From contig JAQGNM010000053.1 in the NCBI GenBank assembly GCA_028291845.1, positions 1 to 5,482 of the forward strand: 5,482 bases of DNA, given 5' to 3'. Of this stretch, positions 4,975 to 5,482 are shown one piece after another (position 1 is the stretch's first letter; each line of letters opens with the position of its first letter). The stretch is from Massilia sp. GTDB lineage: Bacteria; Pseudomonadota; Gammaproteobacteria; Burkholderiales; Burkholderiaceae_D. Made by a program: the position numbers and the translations under genes. The notes under the pieces are model-generated. The model ran no database searches. It was not told the origin of the DNA and was given only the letters and a program-made list of their open reading frames with translations.

Positions 4975-5482
4975 ATGACTGACGTCATCTTGGAAACCCG
5001 TAACTTGACCAAAGAGTTCAAGGGTTTTACGGCGGTGAGTGACGTGAATTTGAGCGTCCAGCGCGGCCACATCCACGCCTTGATCGGTCCCAACGGCGCC
5101 GGCAAGACCACCTGTTTTAATTTGCTGACCAAGTTCCTGGTGCCGACCTCGGGCCAGATCCTGTTCAATGGCAAGGACATCACCGCTGCGGCGCCGGCGC
5201 AAATCGCCCGCATGGGCATCATCCGGTCGTTTCAGATCTCGGCGGTGTTCCCCCATCTGACCGTGCTGCAAAACGTGCGCATCGGCTTGCAGCGCCAGCT
5301 GGGCACCTCGTACCACTTCTGGAAAAGCGAGCGCTCGCTGTCGCAATTGAACGGGCGCGCCATGCAGCTGCTGGCCGAAGTCGATCTGGCCGAGTTTGCC
5401 GACACCGTCACCGTCGACATGCCGTACGGCCGCAAGCGCGCGCTGGAAATCGCCACCACCCTGGCGATGGAACCGGAATTGA
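4975..5482 (+). CDS. ABC transporter ATP-binding protein, LivG-type (3' end cut by window edge)
   Basis: This is the cytoplasmic ATPase subunit of an importer of the branched-chain amino acid (HAAT) class, which powers uptake together with LivH/LivM-type permeases and a periplasmic binding protein. The frame is open to the window end (169 residues of an expected 240-260). The Walker A motif is GPNGAGKTT (38-46), and the Q-loop is RSFQIS with Gln87. The segment VFPHLTVLQNVRIGL (91-105) is typical of LivG proteins, and the ABC signature MPYGRKRALEIA (149-160) takes the place of the common LSGGQ. The YGRKRALEIA form is one I associate with a LivG-like subgroup, so I do not treat it as a defect. 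Walker B and the H-loop lie beyond the edge. ATG 4975 has GGAG five bases upstream and leads straight into the first strand. The substrate (branched-chain or another amino acid, amide or urea) needs the downstream permease and binding-protein genes. Confidence 0.92.
   Translation, partial: MTDVILETRNLTKEFKGFTAVSDVNLSVQRGHIHALIGPNGAGKTTCFNLLTKFLVPTSGQILFNGKDITAAAPAQIARMGIIRSFQISAVFPHLTVLQNVRIGLQRQLGTSYHFWKSERSLSQLNGRAMQLLAEVDLAEFADTVTVDMPYGRKRALEIATTLAMEPEL

Overview
The window looks like chromosomal DNA of a GC-rich betaproteobacterium. Oxalobacteraceae/Burkholderiales is my best guess from protein style and codon use; it is an inference, with no marker gene to confirm it. Five protein genes are supported: the 3' part of an alanine dehydrogenase gene (ald, +), a convergent MTA/SAH nucleosidase gene (mtnN, -), a nitronate monooxygenase gene (+), a GMC-family FAD oxidoreductase gene (+), and the 5' part of a LivG-type ABC ATPase gene (+). 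The genes look ordinary and intact except for the two cut by the window edges.

The unusual part is the roughly 620-base gene-free gap between the mtnN start and the nitronate monooxygenase start (about 1445-2065). It is much more AT-rich than its surroundings. It holds six exact matches to the DnaA-box consensus TTATNCACA (either strand) and at least five one-mismatch boxes. It also holds two TAG-repeat tracts placed like DnaA-trios next to a DnaA box, strongly AT-rich blocks, and an exact IHF-consensus site. The whole arrangement occurs twice in tandem with a period of about 370 bases: trio, then box TGTGGATAAG, then box cluster, then a divergent box pair around a conserved TGGATATCCA core. 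I read this as a candidate replication origin (oriC) built of two diverged modules, or failing that a DnaA-titration or reactivation locus. No dnaA, dnaN, gyrB, rpmH or parAB gene is in the window, so the origin would be detached from dnaA, or those genes lie outside.

Left to right: ald (3-620) and mtnN (1390 down to 584) converge and overlap by 37 bases. Then comes the DnaA-box region (1456-2060), whose last box abuts the Shine-Dalgarno of the nitronate monooxygenase gene. That gene (2066-3118) and the GMC oxidoreductase gene (3165-4802, TTG start) are 46 bases apart with no terminator between them, so they probably form a two-gene flavoenzyme operon. A 172-base gap with a hairpin and a good sigma70-like promoter leads into the ABC ATPase gene (4975 to the window end), probably the first gene of a separate transport operon.
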